A stretch of 64,000 nt of DNA from Bimuria novae-zelandiae CBS 107.79 (GCA_010015655.1 ML976670.1:259621-323620); one strand, 5' to 3'; shown: positions 11,226 to 21,164, counted from the first letter of the stretch. Numbers and translations: made by a program. The notes: generated from the sequence alone by a model not told the origin.

Positions 11226-11430
11226 TGTCGCGGTGAGCAGAGCTGGACAGTACGCAGGGAAATTGAAGGATTGAACTGAGGTTGTACTATCTAGGAACTA
11301 CAGAAGGTATAGGTGCACAGGCACAAACAACGCTAGTCCCAGATAGGTGTCATGCTATCAGAAAGGTAAGCTGCAGTCGAGTAAGGGTAGCTGCAACTAT
11401 CGCACAGAGAAAGAGCTATAAACCGTGACA
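11226..11430 (-). repeat. Copia 5' LTR (205 bp)
   Basis: Upstream LTR of the minus-strand element. Termini TGTCACGG and GCGACA in element orientation. Confidence 0.95.
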
Positions 11431-11435
11431 GAAAG
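11431..11435. repeat. Target site duplication GAAAG, right copy
   Basis: Matches the five bases at 5892-5896, flanking the Copia element. Confidence 0.93.
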
Positions 11436-12511
11436 CTATGCATTTCGTCCGTCAAAGCACTCTCTCATCCGAGGGTTGCAATAAATCGCGCGGAAGAATC
11501 CACTTACTGAATAAGGGATTGCCAAATGTCTGAGTGAAGACGTGGATTGTAGGCGAAAGGTGAGACAGGATGCTTTTATACCTTTACCAGCGCGAAGGCA
11601 ACTGCACAGGCGTCTGCTATGTTGCCACATACGCATACCGCCTTGGGCTGTTCGTCTCAGTATCGTTTGCACCAAGAGACCGGCTGTGTTGTCCGTTTGA
11701 CATTTCGATGCACGCCATTCACAGCTCGTACGAATAGGACCATCAACTTGCCCGATGCAATTAATTTATGCGTTGGTTTCGGCAATAACTCGGCCAATAG
11801 ACGTCGGTATGCCGGACAGAAACCCAGTAGCTGGTAGTGCCAGTGGTATTATGTGCCGGTGCTGCGTCGTGATTTGTAACCACGTGACTGACGTCAGAGG
11901 TGGTATACATGGAAGGTGCTACTTAGGTGCACGGACTACTGAGTAAACAGACTCTACCCCGCGCTCTCACTCCTCACTACTCCACACACTCTTTTCTGCA
12001 GATAGCAATACAGCTTGTTGTCCTTATATGCCTGCCTGCCTGCCCGCTCACATGATTGAATGCAAGGTTTGGAGTGGATACCTGCGCCTACGACTACACC
12101 TATGCAAGCACTGTCTCCCACATTTGGGCTAAACTGCGGTTGAGAGGCGTCTGTACTGTAGATGGCACGGCCGCATTGGCCAGCCCTATTGCGCTTTAAT
12201 GTCCATAATTCTCTAAACCCGAGCGATACTGTCTGTAATTGAACATCGTCGTCTCGTGCTCGCATTCGAGCCGGCTCTGGCTACTCAATCCGTTCTGGAT
12301 CTATGAATCCGCGTTTAAGACTGGTACGCTTTGACATTATCTAGTACGGGGTGCAGAGGACGCTTTGGCCACGGGCAGTGAAGAAGGCTATAGGGTCAAT
12401 AACGATTGGTTTCTCTGGCACCTCAGGGCTAATGTAAGATACCAAATGCGACCAAAAGAAGTAAGAGCGTTTAGGAACGCCTTAATTGATAGAGACTATA
12501 ATAGCCTTAAG
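11436..12511. other. Intergenic region right of the Copia element
   Basis: About 1.1 kb of normal base composition. Before the insertion this was the upstream region of the methyltransferase gene. I see only short open frames without recognisable domains. Confidence 0.5.
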
Positions 12512-14770
12512 TTAGGAGCCTTTCTTTTGCAAAGTATAGTAGCGCAGTTTCACTGCGCCCGGCGTTCGACCTGGGAAGCGTTCGCATATCTCCTTCCACT
12601 CCATACCCTGCTTGTCCCTGAATGAGAGTAAACGCACTTCGTCCGACTCTAGCCACGGCTTGCGCTTACGTTTGCCGCGCGCTTCTGTGCCTTCTTCCTT
12701 CTCGCTGTTTTCGTCCCAGTCGTCGTCTGGGTGGTCAGTTTCATGACTGGCAGCATCACTGTGGAGATTGCTCATCCAGTCCGCATTCAAGCTTCCACGA
12801 GTGCATGGGCCTGACGCACCATCGTCATATCGGTATCCCAGTAGCATCCATGAATCCGGCGATAGCTGGGTCATACGGATGACTTTGCCTTCTCCGCCGA
12901 GGAGTTTGTGATCCAGGGCTACCGGGTCGAGAGACAATTTCGAGTCGCGGTAACGGAAAATTGCTGTCACGATCGACGAGCCTTTTGGCACAGGGCAGAG
13001 CGTGAGATCGGTTATCTGATAAGACATGTTAAGGCTGGGCCCATAATGGATGTTGCGCCGGTCTCTAGCCTTCGTTCCTCGAGAGGATGTTTGTGGGGAG
13101 CGGGACCGAGGCCGGTTATCGATCGGGGGCCGGTACAGTTGCCCTGGTTTGGATGACGCTACTTGCCGCGATGCCCTCGTCCGCATCGTTCTCGAGCCCT
13201 GTCGCCCAAGAGCAGTTCTTGATGGACCGTTCCTCTTCTTCTGTGGTAGATGACCGCTGCGTGTACGTCGTTGAGGGATCTTCGCCGAAGGTCTGCGGGA
13301 AATATCGTCGTCCTGATTACGTGGGTCCTTGTGGCTTTCCGAAGCGTCTCCCCCACCACCTTCCCTATACTCCTCACGCCTCTCTGAGTCTAGGCCGATA
13401 TCTTGTTCCCTTTCTATTCTCTCAGAAGGAGAGATGGATCCTCTTAAGGAATATAGTAGCTCTTCGCTTGTCCTACGACTGTGTGCGCTATCACCGCCAT
13501 CCTCATCATCGCGGAGGTCGCTTGGGGATAGGCGTAAGGTTCCAACACCATCGCGTTCATTGCCACTGTCGAGAGGCCCAAGGCTAGGCTCGTTGCTGGC
13601 TCTAGACCGGGAAACGTCGCCGCTAGGAGTTGGCAGGGCTGTTGACTTATGCGTAGCTACGGGACCGAGTATAAGGTTCTCTACCTGTCGCCTAGCTAGC
13701 CTTCGCCGCTTTAACGAACAAGGGTCTTCTAGCGCTGATTCCGGCATAACGTCCAGCGCTTCAGGGCGCGTTCGTTTGCGTATTGCTGACAGTTCGTCTG
13801 TAACGTCGATATCGCCCAAGAGTAGTTCGTCCTGCGCTAGCAGGCTGTCTTGAAAGCGTCAACATGGCCCTCCTTAACTCTGCTGGGACTACTCACCGGG
13901 ACAAATATTTTCTACATCCTCTATGGAGAAAGCGCGCTCTCCAACTGCATCAAGATCGCCATGCTGTGCAGCACTGTATCCACCGTTGCCGGCAGACGCG
14001 CGGTAACCGTTATCTTGACAATTAGACGCTCCGTTGCTAGGCTCCACGTCCGTTGCACTGTGGTGCCCTTCGGCTTCGTCACTCTCCACAATCAAAGGAA
14101 AGTCTACCACCAATCAGCAATATCAGCACTCGAATCCACTCGCATACTTACTTCGACTGCTTCTATCGAGCAACCTAACTATAGCCAAATCTGCTTCCGT
14201 GACGCGTGCAACATGGTCGGTCCCTCCTTCGTCAAGCGATTCCCGACCAAGTTTGTAATGCTCCAGCTTCTCTAATTCGGACGTAGCACTAAGACCATCA
14301 ACCTCGTCTACTGCCCGTGTGTTAGTTGGGTTCTATTATCTTGTAACGAGCAGTGGGCTGGCAATACCATGGTCCACCGAACCAGAAGTGCCTGCAGCTT
14401 CGAACAGAGAAGGTGGCGATACATTCGAATCCAGCATTGGGAAATCGTCGATGTAGAGCCACTCTCCCCCATCTTTGGAGGAGCCGACTCCACGGCTATA
14501 CTCTGCCGTCTTGGCTGTAGCCAATGATTTGGCCTTGGATTTTGACTTTGGCTTGGGCGCTCCAGGAACGTATGGAATAATCTTCATAGGCAACGAAGGG
14601 GCGAACAAAGTGGTGCTACAAGAGGAGGTCATTTTGGCGTCGCGAGCTGGTGACTTATGTGGTAGTGAGGAGTCCTGTAGAAGTAGCACCCTCTGCGAAC
14701 GGACTGTTGCTTTATATGTCGCCGTCAACGCCGCCCCCCGAGCAGGAAGAGGTTGCATAAAATGCTGCAT
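12512..14770 (-). CDS. SANT/Myb-like DNA-binding domain protein
   Basis: Four exons: 14368-14770, 14152-14310, 13897-14103 and 12512-13848. Introns of 57, 48 and 48 bp have donors GTATTG, GTAAGT and GTGAGT, and acceptors CAG, TAG and AAG. All junctions close in frame, giving 701 aa. The start at 14770 is the longest; Met47 (MTSSCSTTLF, about 14632) is an alternative. Most of the protein is low-complexity, rich in Ser, Arg, Asp and Glu, probably disordered. An acidic stretch (DDDWDENSEKEEG) and a basic patch (GKRKRK) precede a C-terminal SANT/Myb-like helix set at about residues 650-698: WLESDEVRLLSFRDKQGMEW, then ICERFPGRTPGAVKLRYYT. This suggests a nuclear chromatin or transcription factor; targets are unknown. 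Confidence 0.8.
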
Positions 14771-15300
14771 CTATTAAGGTAATGACCGTAGTGGGCGCAG
14801 CAACTAGTGCATCGGCGCTCTGCAGGAGGACAAATGAACCTGAAGACCGTCGGCATTAGCGTTTCCGAAAGGATGATGGATCACTCTCCCAAGTGGCGTA
14901 GATGGCCTCGTCACATTAAGAGTCAGCCTAGCCCACTTGGTAATTGGCTAGCAGATGGTTGCCGGTTGTCCACGTCTTTCAGCAGTTCAGGGGCCCGTAT
15001 TCCTGTGAACGAAACCACCGATCGCCAGCTCCTTCTTCGATCCCCAACCACCCTCTTACGTCGGACGGGTTCGATGCCGGATAAAGCATGAATGGGCAAT
15101 TCCCGCCAACGCTGCCTTGTGCTGCCGGGTGATTGGCCTGTGCGGCTTCTTTTACCTCTTATGGCACGCCCTGGGCCATTTCCAGGCTGTCAGCTACTGG
15201 ATTACAGGCATCAGCCCCTTGCTAGTTGCGTGACGATGTTACAGCAACGCCGTATGCCTCATGCGGGGCGGAGGATCCGACTGCTACCATGGCGCTGACG
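14771..15300. other. Intergenic region upstream of the SANT gene
   Basis: No supported gene. Presumably contains the promoter of the minus-strand SANT/Myb gene. Open frames here lack family features. Confidence 0.4.
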
Positions 15301-15311
15301 TGGAAGGGCGG

Positions 15312-16020
15312 CCTGAATGGATGCATTATGCGGGTGAGCGGCCGCATCATCGCCGAGGAACTGGAGCCAGGAGCGGAGACACGGCAACGGGGTAAAGGAT
15401 TGGTCCAGCGCATTCAACCGAGGGAGCGGGTGTAGTATAAGCGCATCGAAGCTGAGACAATGGCGTGAGAGCTACGCATTCGTTCGCTCAAAATGGAAAT
15501 AGAGAAGGGCGCAGTACATGCCATCGGCGAGTCCGGAGCAGGGAAGAGATTTACGGAAGCTCACGAGCCGGGATGGCGATGCAGCGGGTAGCGAGCTCCG
15601 CCCTTTCAACCGTAGCGGCCTGACTCAAAATGGGCGAGAGGATCAGCTTCAGCAGCTCCAAGCGCCTGAAATCTAGGCGGGATAGACGGCTAAGTAGCGT
15701 TGCACTGCAACGTTACTTCCACGGCAGACACGTCATGAGAGGCGGAGCATCCTGAGACCACGCGGACGAAAATAGTGCATCATGCAAGTGACCGACCGCA
15801 TCATCATCAAGAGATCCTGTTTGAGCGTGACACGGGATAATGGAGCGGATTGGCGGAGCGTCCTCAACCGAAGGAACAGGGTCCGAGAGGCGGAGTAATC
15901 TGAGCTGAGACAGGGGCGAAGAGCATGCAGTCTGCCTTCCACTAAGTCATGCGTGAGGCAGTGCGTTGCAGAAGCGCCAATATCTCGGCGATCCGGAGGA
16001 AAGGGGGAAAATTCGAGGCT
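15312..16020. repeat. Diverged direct duplication, period about 459 bp
   Basis: About 15312-15560 and 15770-16020 are related copies. Matching blocks are TGCATTATGCGGGTGAGC with TGCATCATGCAAGTGACC, then CCGCATCATC in both, CATTCAACCGAGGGAGCGGG with CCTCAACCGAAGGAACAGGG, and CGGCGAGTCCGGA with CGGCGATCCGGA, all offset by about 456-460 bp. By eye the copies are roughly 70-75% alike, with small indels. No protein family is evident in either. Confidence 0.6.
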
Positions 16021-16029
16021 CATCAGCCG

Positions 16030-16610
16030 CTGATGCGCTAGACCATGCCACGGAAAGGGGGGCCATCCTTCCTTCGATCGTAGCCGGCGTAGAAGTTGAG
16101 GCGAGGGGGGGACGGGCCAGAAGGGAAGAGAGAGAGGCGTCTCGATTGTGGTTTCATTGCGGGTAGAAGTCCAGAAGTGCGTTGTCGAGGAGCGGGGCTT
16201 CGGCGCGTGCGAAGGCTCGAGATGGACCGGCCTGTTACGGGAGGGAACACGGACATGGACATGGACAGGGACAGGGACGACAGGGTTAACAATGAAAGGA
16301 GAAACGGGCGCCGTAGGCAGGGCAGTTCTGAACCTTCCGAGCGGGCGACTAGGTTCGAGAAAAATGCCTCACGAAGGACGATTGGACGGGGGGAGAGGGG
16401 GGCGGCGGTTGGCGCAGGCGAGGGGAGGGGGTCGCGGATGGAGGGATAAGAGTAGAGAGAAAAGGGAGGGAAAATAATGGCGGGAGAGGGAGGACTTTTA
16501 TGATGGGACGTCGAGGTCGATTGCCTGTTCGGGCGTAGCGCGGAACCGCAAGCGAGGCCCGGATTGCCCAAACGGGGTGCGTCCATTTCCTGATGCAGGC
16601 TTGCCGTCGG
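16030..16610. other. G-rich low-complexity interval
   Basis: Purine-biased sequence with short repeats such as GGACATGGACAGGGACAGGG (16250-16275) and several G runs. Long open frames on both strands are low-complexity Ser/Pro/Arg strings and look like a consequence of base composition. Confidence 0.45.
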
Positions 16611-16619
16611 ATTGTTTAC

Positions 16620-17300
16620 TATATAATTTACTAGTTAATTAGAGATCTACGGTGCAAAGGACTATTAGCAAGTTAATAATAAAGACGGAGCTACTTGCTC
16701 TATCAACCGCTAGATTATAACTTTAGGAATAGTTACGCTTTTTTAAGGGGATTAGTTTTAAGCTAAATAAGACGCCGGTTATTATATGTGATAACTAGCA
16801 GACAGTAGGCATTATTAACAAGCAGGAAGACCACCTAAAAACGAGCATTAAATACGTAGATATACACTAGATATGGATCCGTCAAGAAGTAGAGGCAGGA
16901 CGACTCTATATAAGATAGGTGCTAATAACTAAGATGCTAGCAGACAGGCTCACGAAGTTACTCTTAAAGCAGAAACATGCGGAGTTTATAAGGCAGCTCT
17001 ATCTCGTAGATCTCCGTAGACAATTTGTCAGGAAAAACGTCAAGTAAAAAGCTCAACACCATGAAATCTGGCGATAGCCACTTTTGCGGGTACGTCTACG
17101 GCTTCATATACGGGGCGATCGCCCCTCCAGCATGTGGGAGGTGCGAGGGGGTGTGTGAGGTTTGATGTTTGCCACTGAGCTGATGGCTTGTTTTCCTTTT
17201 ATTTGTTTTTGATGTTTGCCACCGAGCTGATGGCTTATTTTCCTTTTGTTTGCTGTTTGCCAGTTATCTAGGATGTTTGCGCCTGGGTATATAGGAGATA
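16620..17300 (+). mobile_element. Copia retrotransposon 3' fragment (RNase H end plus start of LTR)
   Basis: Plus-strand translation of about 16780-17030 gives the end of Copia RNase H with scattered stops: QTVGIINKQEDHLKTSIKYV, then KMLADRLTKLLLKQKHAEFI and RQLYLVDLR. About 120 bp downstream is a polypurine tract (GTGCGAGGGGGTG) followed at 17154 by TGTGAGGTTTG, which fits the start of a 3' LTR. The rest of the LTR is not identifiable, and the host PEBP reading frame begins by 17331. The 5' part of the element is missing. AT-rich and RIP-like. Confidence 0.75.
17161..17254 (+). repeat. Two-unit tandem repeat, 47-bp period
   Basis: Unit GATGTTTGCCAC-GAGCTGATGGCTT starts at 17164 and again at 17211, differing by a few transitions, with a partial third TGTTTGCC at 17253. 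It lies within the putative LTR of the Copia fragment. Confidence 0.8.
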
Positions 17301-17505
17301 GCTTACCTCTAGTGGCAGAGGGGGATATACATGAGTTATTTGGTTCACATCTTATCCAAAATCCTCCAGAATCAAATGCCCAATCTAAAAATCTTATTTC
17401 CTCAAGTCACCGTCACTACAACTGGCCAAACCATCACAAAAGCGCTTGCCCAGTCAGCACCAACACTCCATCTCCAGTCAGCAGATCGCAACAAAACCTA
17501 TCTCG

Positions 17506-17510
17506 TAATC
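17506..17510. repeat. Target site duplication TAATC, left
   Basis: Repeated at 19192-19196. Joining the flanks across one copy restores the PEBP reading frame, which independently confirms the element boundaries. Confidence 0.92.
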
Positions 17511-17700
17511 TGTCACGGTTTGGAGTCTCCCTTTCCCCACTTGCAGTGGCGCCTCACCTGTGTTGAGATGCGACTACCCATCCTACACTAGCGCTGTTTA
17601 TAGCCACTCATGTATACCTACTATTCGTAGCTTCACCTAATACAATAACAAGTACAATTCTCAATTTCTTCCTTATGCGTATAGATTACTAGCTTTTATA
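17511..17700 (+). repeat. 5' LTR of the gag-only element (190 bp)
   Basis: Begins TGTCACGGTTT and aligns end to end with 19002-19191. Its last bases TTTTATA correspond to CTCTCACA-type bases in the other copy, so the terminal CA has decayed to TA. Confidence 0.9.
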
Positions 17701-17713
17701 GTTATAAGCCTGG
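17701..17713 (+). other. Primer-binding site of the gag-only element
   Basis: GTTATAAGCCTGG follows the 5' LTR directly. It equals the site of the larger Copia element (GTTATGAGCCCGG) after two transitions, so it points to the same initiator tRNA-Met anticodon-arm primer. Confidence 0.7.
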
Positions 17714-17735
17714 ATGCATCTTTACTGTACTTGTT

Positions 17736-17901
17736 GTACGATTACTAGGCCCTTTATAGCCGTACGATTACTGCGTCCCTTATAGCGCATGATTACTAGG
17801 CCCCTTATAGCTATACGATTACCGCGCCCCTTATAGCGCACGATTACCGCGCCCCTTATAGCGCACAATTACCGCGTCCCTTATAGTGCACGATTATTAC
17901 G
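17736..17901 (+). repeat. Tandem repeat in the leader, about 25-27 bp units
   Basis: Six to seven units of the form CGATTACCGCGCCCCTTATAGCGCA run from just after the primer-binding site to the gag start at 17919. Units differ mainly by transitions. The position corresponds to the 5' leader of the element RNA, where packaging or dimerisation signals usually lie. Confidence 0.85.
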
Positions 17902-17918
17902 TCTGCCCTACGCACACG

Positions 17919-18779
17919 ATGGCTACAGAACTAGTAGTAACCTAAGTTGCTATTATCCTTAATAAACTAGATAACTAGTTTAACTAGATTTTTCTCCGCA
18001 AAGACTTCGCTAAGGATCACAAGATCTGGCTATACGTCAATCCAGATACACCAAAGGAGAGCATACCTGACCTAGAGGCTGCTAATCCTAAGCCTTAGCT
18101 CACTAACTATAAGGCTAGAGCCTCTAAGCTCTCTGACCTATCCCCTAAGGATCGTGAGTCCTACCGATGGGAGGTTGACCAATAGAGACTCGAAGAGATC
18201 ACGTAACAGAAATAGGAGAGAGCGCTAGTGTAGCTAAATACTAAGATTACTAGGTCTATTGCTACGCGTTATCTCTACCTAATTTAAGACCTACCTACTA
18301 TTTACGATTAACTTGTCGCTCTTAAGAAGTAGTTCTGTCTGTCTATAGCTAATTAGAGTTACGACTTAATAGCAAGATACACTAATCTGAAGACTGCTCT
18401 ACGCAATCTAAAGAAACTCGACAAATAGATAGCTAACTAGGTACATATTACTTCCTAATGCTAATTAATCAACCTGCTAGAAACGACTGGATACAGGCCT
18501 TAGGAGGATTTCTTAATTGCCTACTAAGCTCATCACCTAAACTACGCTGCTACCTGCCTTGATTAGGTATACGAACATGAGATGAACGGTACCAATCCAC
18601 CTAGCCTACCTACCTACGTCGAAAAGATGACAAAGTACACTCGCCGCGCTGCCTCGACTATCGAAGTGGGTACCCTATCTACCTCCGTTGCTGAGCTTGG
18701 AATTGCGAAACCTTGCATTTGTGGGCTATTACATGCTCTGCACGATTACTACATACTTAATTTAAATTATCTAAGTTGA
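17919..18779 (+). pseudogene. Copia-type Gag, RIP-mutated
   Basis: Begins MATELVVT, then VAIILNKLDNWFN, parallel to the Gag start of the larger Copia element (VTVILNTPDNWF). The N-terminal helical region is readable with about a dozen TAG/TAA codons. The last 65 codons (18582-18779) are open and end with KPCICGLLHALHDYYILN, a CCHC-like zinc-knuckle remnant. No pol sequence follows. Codons 18780-19000 are non-coding. Confidence 0.8.
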
Positions 18780-19001
18780 CTAAAAGACTAGACGCCACCA
18801 CCTATTAGAGTTCGTAAGATTAAATAAGCTTAAAAGGACCTAAAGGTCGTAAAGCGTATTAATAACGCCTTAAAGAGTTCTTATTAAACTATTTAGATAG
18901 ACAACGGCCTACTACCCCACAGCTAGACGTCGCTTATAATTAATCTTATGAATAAGGGTTAGTTATCACTAACTCGCTAACTTGGTAACAACTAGGGGGT
19001 G

Positions 19002-19191
19002 TGTCACGGTTTAGAGTCTCCCTTTCCCCACTTGCAGTGGCGCCTCACCTGTATTAAGATGCGACTACCCATCCTACACTAGCGCTGTTTACAGCCACTC
19101 ATGTATACCTACTGTTCGTAGCTTCACCCAATACAACAACAAGTACAATTCTCAATTTCTTCCTTATGCGTATGGATCACTAGCTCTCACA
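19002..19191 (+). repeat. 3' LTR of the gag-only element (190 bp)
   Basis: Begins TGTCACGGTTT, ends CTCTCACA, and is preceded by ACTAGGGGGTG as polypurine tract (18991-19001). Confidence 0.9.
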
Positions 19192-19196
19192 TAATC
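19192..19196. repeat. Target site duplication TAATC, right
   Basis: Second copy of the 5-bp duplication flanking the gag-only element. Confidence 0.92.
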
Positions 19197-19562
19197 TCCC
19201 TAGACCTCGACGCCCCACTCACCACATTCCCCTTCCTAAGTCCTATCCTGCATATCTGCCGAACAGGGCTCTCTTGCGCCGATGCAGGCGCCGATGAACA
19301 AGGATGGACCCGCCTCGCAGCAATCGAACAACCAGCCGCACAATGGACACCGCCAAAACCGCCGCGCATCTCAGGGCCCCATCGTTACGTTTTTATTGTC
19401 TGGGTGCAGCCGGAGGGCGTGACGTAGGAGAAGGTGTGGGAGATGATGGGATGGGGGGAGGATGTTGGGTTAGGAAAACGGGTGAGGTGGGATTTGGAGG
19501 GTTTTGTGAAGAAGCTTGGACTTGGTGAGATTGTGGGTGGGGCTTGGTTTGTTTGTGGTTAA

Positions 19563-21005
19563 TATTTTGTGTATGGAGAGGAGAGAGGTGTTTCTGCGTT
19601 AAGATAGGAACTTGGTTTTAATCGGTCTTTGGCAAATGAGCATTGATTCTAGGATTTATGAACATATCGGGGGTAGTTCAGTTAGTTCACAGGGCGTCTT
19701 TACCTTTTTGCACATTTGCAATCGAGATACATGACCGACGAAATGTGGTGGTGAATTATGCCAGCTACTGATGTTCGACTTTGTCGTCTATTAAGTCACT
19801 ATTCTCTTGAGGTTGTCTTCTGTCAGCACTAACGATTTAGAGTTATCATGCGACTTACATAAGAATTAAACGCAACGGTCACGTAGAAAGAAGGGCGCTA
19901 TAAAACAATATAAAAATGGAGCAGAAATGCGTATGGTGAGGGCTCAGGAGGCTGATGTTAGACGGCTCTTCTTCTGGGTCAATTCTGAGTTGATCCAAAG
20001 ATCCCGTTGCGAATCATAACCATCCGCTTCAATTATCAACCCTGTCGATGATCAATTAGTAGACAATGTCTTTGCATAGTTGAGTTGGTTACACTTAGGA
20101 GCGTGCTCGAGGCAGGGACTTCACTAGCTATTTATACGCCTATCTCGTACGGCTTTGTGTGAAAGACTAAATTCTCTGTCTCGAGCGACCGACCATCTGT
20201 CTCTGTTTCAATATTTCCTGGGTCAAGAAAAGACGACATCCTGGAAGCACCCTTTCCCCCTAGCAATAAAAGACACTAGAGAACCCTGACGAGCTCAAAG
20301 TTTGGTGAAAAGAGTACTTCATCATAACGCCAGAGGCAGACAGGCGCAATGTCAGGACCACCCAACTTGCGATCTCGCTGTAGAGACGACAGCAATCGTC
20401 CTGTCGCCCAGGAGGGCCCAAGAGACGGCAGTTGAGCCGCTGCAAACGATTCTAAGTTCTACCTGGCTACCCTAAGTCTTCGTGTGGGATCACCATGCCA
20501 TAGCAGACCGCATAGCAGGCTCACTGTTCACCGCAAAATGCCACATCCCGCTAGTTCTTGTAACACCTCGAGACTTGCATTAAGCGCCGGAGCTATCGTC
20601 ACCGGTCTCTGCACGAAATCCCAGAAACAGCCACCAGCTCCGTGCATGGATGCTCGGTTCTACTGTGCCGCACACGGATGGAGGGCGACGAGGAAGAGAA
20701 TCCATGAGCAGCAGGAGAGTTTCCACCACACCACCTCCAAGAGCAACGCATCTTCACATACACTATCATGCAAGTGTGTGTTCGATCTAAATGTGTCTCC
20801 ACAGTGGCACTTGCCCTCAAACCGTGTTAGCTAATCTGATTGGTGATGGTGCAATGGAGAACGCGTATCGTGCCGTCCCCTTCCCACCCGTAACTAACGC
20901 GAACGCAAAGACAGGTTATGCTTGCCAATGCTCGTGATCTGGATGAACGGGAGTTCTAAACCGAAGCCATCCAAGAGAACGTCGCTTGCCTTGAACTATA
21001 TCGGA
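19563..21005. other. Intergenic, no gene recognised
   Basis: About 1.4 kb of ordinary composition between the PEBP pseudogene and the pogo element. Open frames at 20260-20445 and 20484-20834 show no domain, signal or intron pattern. Confidence 0.45.
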
Positions 21006-21007
21006 TA

Positions 21008-21056
21008 AGTCGGGTGGGGTAGTTTCCGACACCGGGTAGTTTCCGACAGCCCCGCA
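21008..21056 (+). repeat. Left terminal inverted repeat of the pogo-like element
   Basis: Contains two copies of GGTAGTTTCCGACA in series, then CCCCGCAA. Confidence 0.9.
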
Positions 21057-21164
21057 ATCGCGCTCACCCACCATGCACGCTGACTAAAAATAATTCTTAC
21101 AACTTTAATTCTTTATTAATTTCAATTTTTCCTTTTGCATCGTATTCTCTGACTTCGAATAGCT

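Larger units (their letters stand above)
5897..11430 (-). mobile_element. Ty1/Copia LTR retrotransposon, structurally complete, coding-dead
   Basis: A 5534-bp element read on the minus strand. It has two 205-bp LTRs (5897-6101 and 11226-11430) beginning TGTC and ending GACA, flanked by the direct repeat GAAAG (5892-5896 and 11431-11435) as a 5-bp target duplication. A polypurine tract and primer-binding site sit inside the LTRs. The LTRs differ at one base (T at 6011, C at 11340, a CpA to TpA change). The interior is AT-rich, dense in TAG/TAA, and no long frame survives. Domain order gag, integrase, reverse transcriptase, RNase H on the minus strand defines Copia rather than Gypsy. Confidence 0.95.
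17511..19191 (+). mobile_element. Gag-only (non-autonomous) Copia-type LTR element
   Basis: A 1681-bp element with two 190-bp LTRs (17511-17700, 19002-19191) and target duplication TAATC at 17506-17510 and 19192-19196. The interior is only 1301 bp. It holds a primer-binding site, a tandem-repeat leader, a gag-like frame and a polypurine tract, with no protease, integrase, reverse transcriptase or RNase H sequence. The LTRs differ at about a dozen sites, all transitions. The layout matches the TR-GAG class described in plants, or an internally deleted Copia. It sits inside a PEBP gene. Confidence 0.9.
17331..19562 (+). pseudogene. PEBP-family (phosphatidylethanolamine-binding) gene, split by a retrotransposon
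   Basis: The host frame reads from the ATG at 17331 (MPNLKILFPQVTVTTTGQTI, then YLVI) to the insertion at 17510. It resumes in frame after the element and one copy of the target duplication: SLDLDAPLTTFPFLSPILHI, then GPHRYVFIVWVQPE near 19375-19415, ending KKLGLGEIVGGAWFVCG at 19562. DxDAP and GxHR are the ligand-site signatures of PEBP proteins. The exon is uninterrupted apart from the element (17511-19191) and one TAG at about 19423. Spacing and motifs match the intact gene at 31295-32017, so this is its dead paralogue. PEBP proteins act as kinase or protease modulators and lipid binders in other eukaryotes; the fungal role here is unknown. Confidence 0.85.

Noticed and set aside
12908..13587. 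Plus-strand frames across the SANT/Myb gene
   Set aside because: Antisense shadows. The minus strand has four in-frame exons and a recognisable C-terminal domain.
15201..15226. GGATTACAGGCATCAGCCCC resembles a primate Alu segment
   Set aside because: The match is too short and neighbouring sequence does not continue it. Chance similarity rather than contamination.
16038..16586. 182-codon frame, minus strand
   Set aside because: Ser/Pro/Arg string produced by purine-rich sequence on the other strand. Overlaps equally long nonsense frames on the plus strand.
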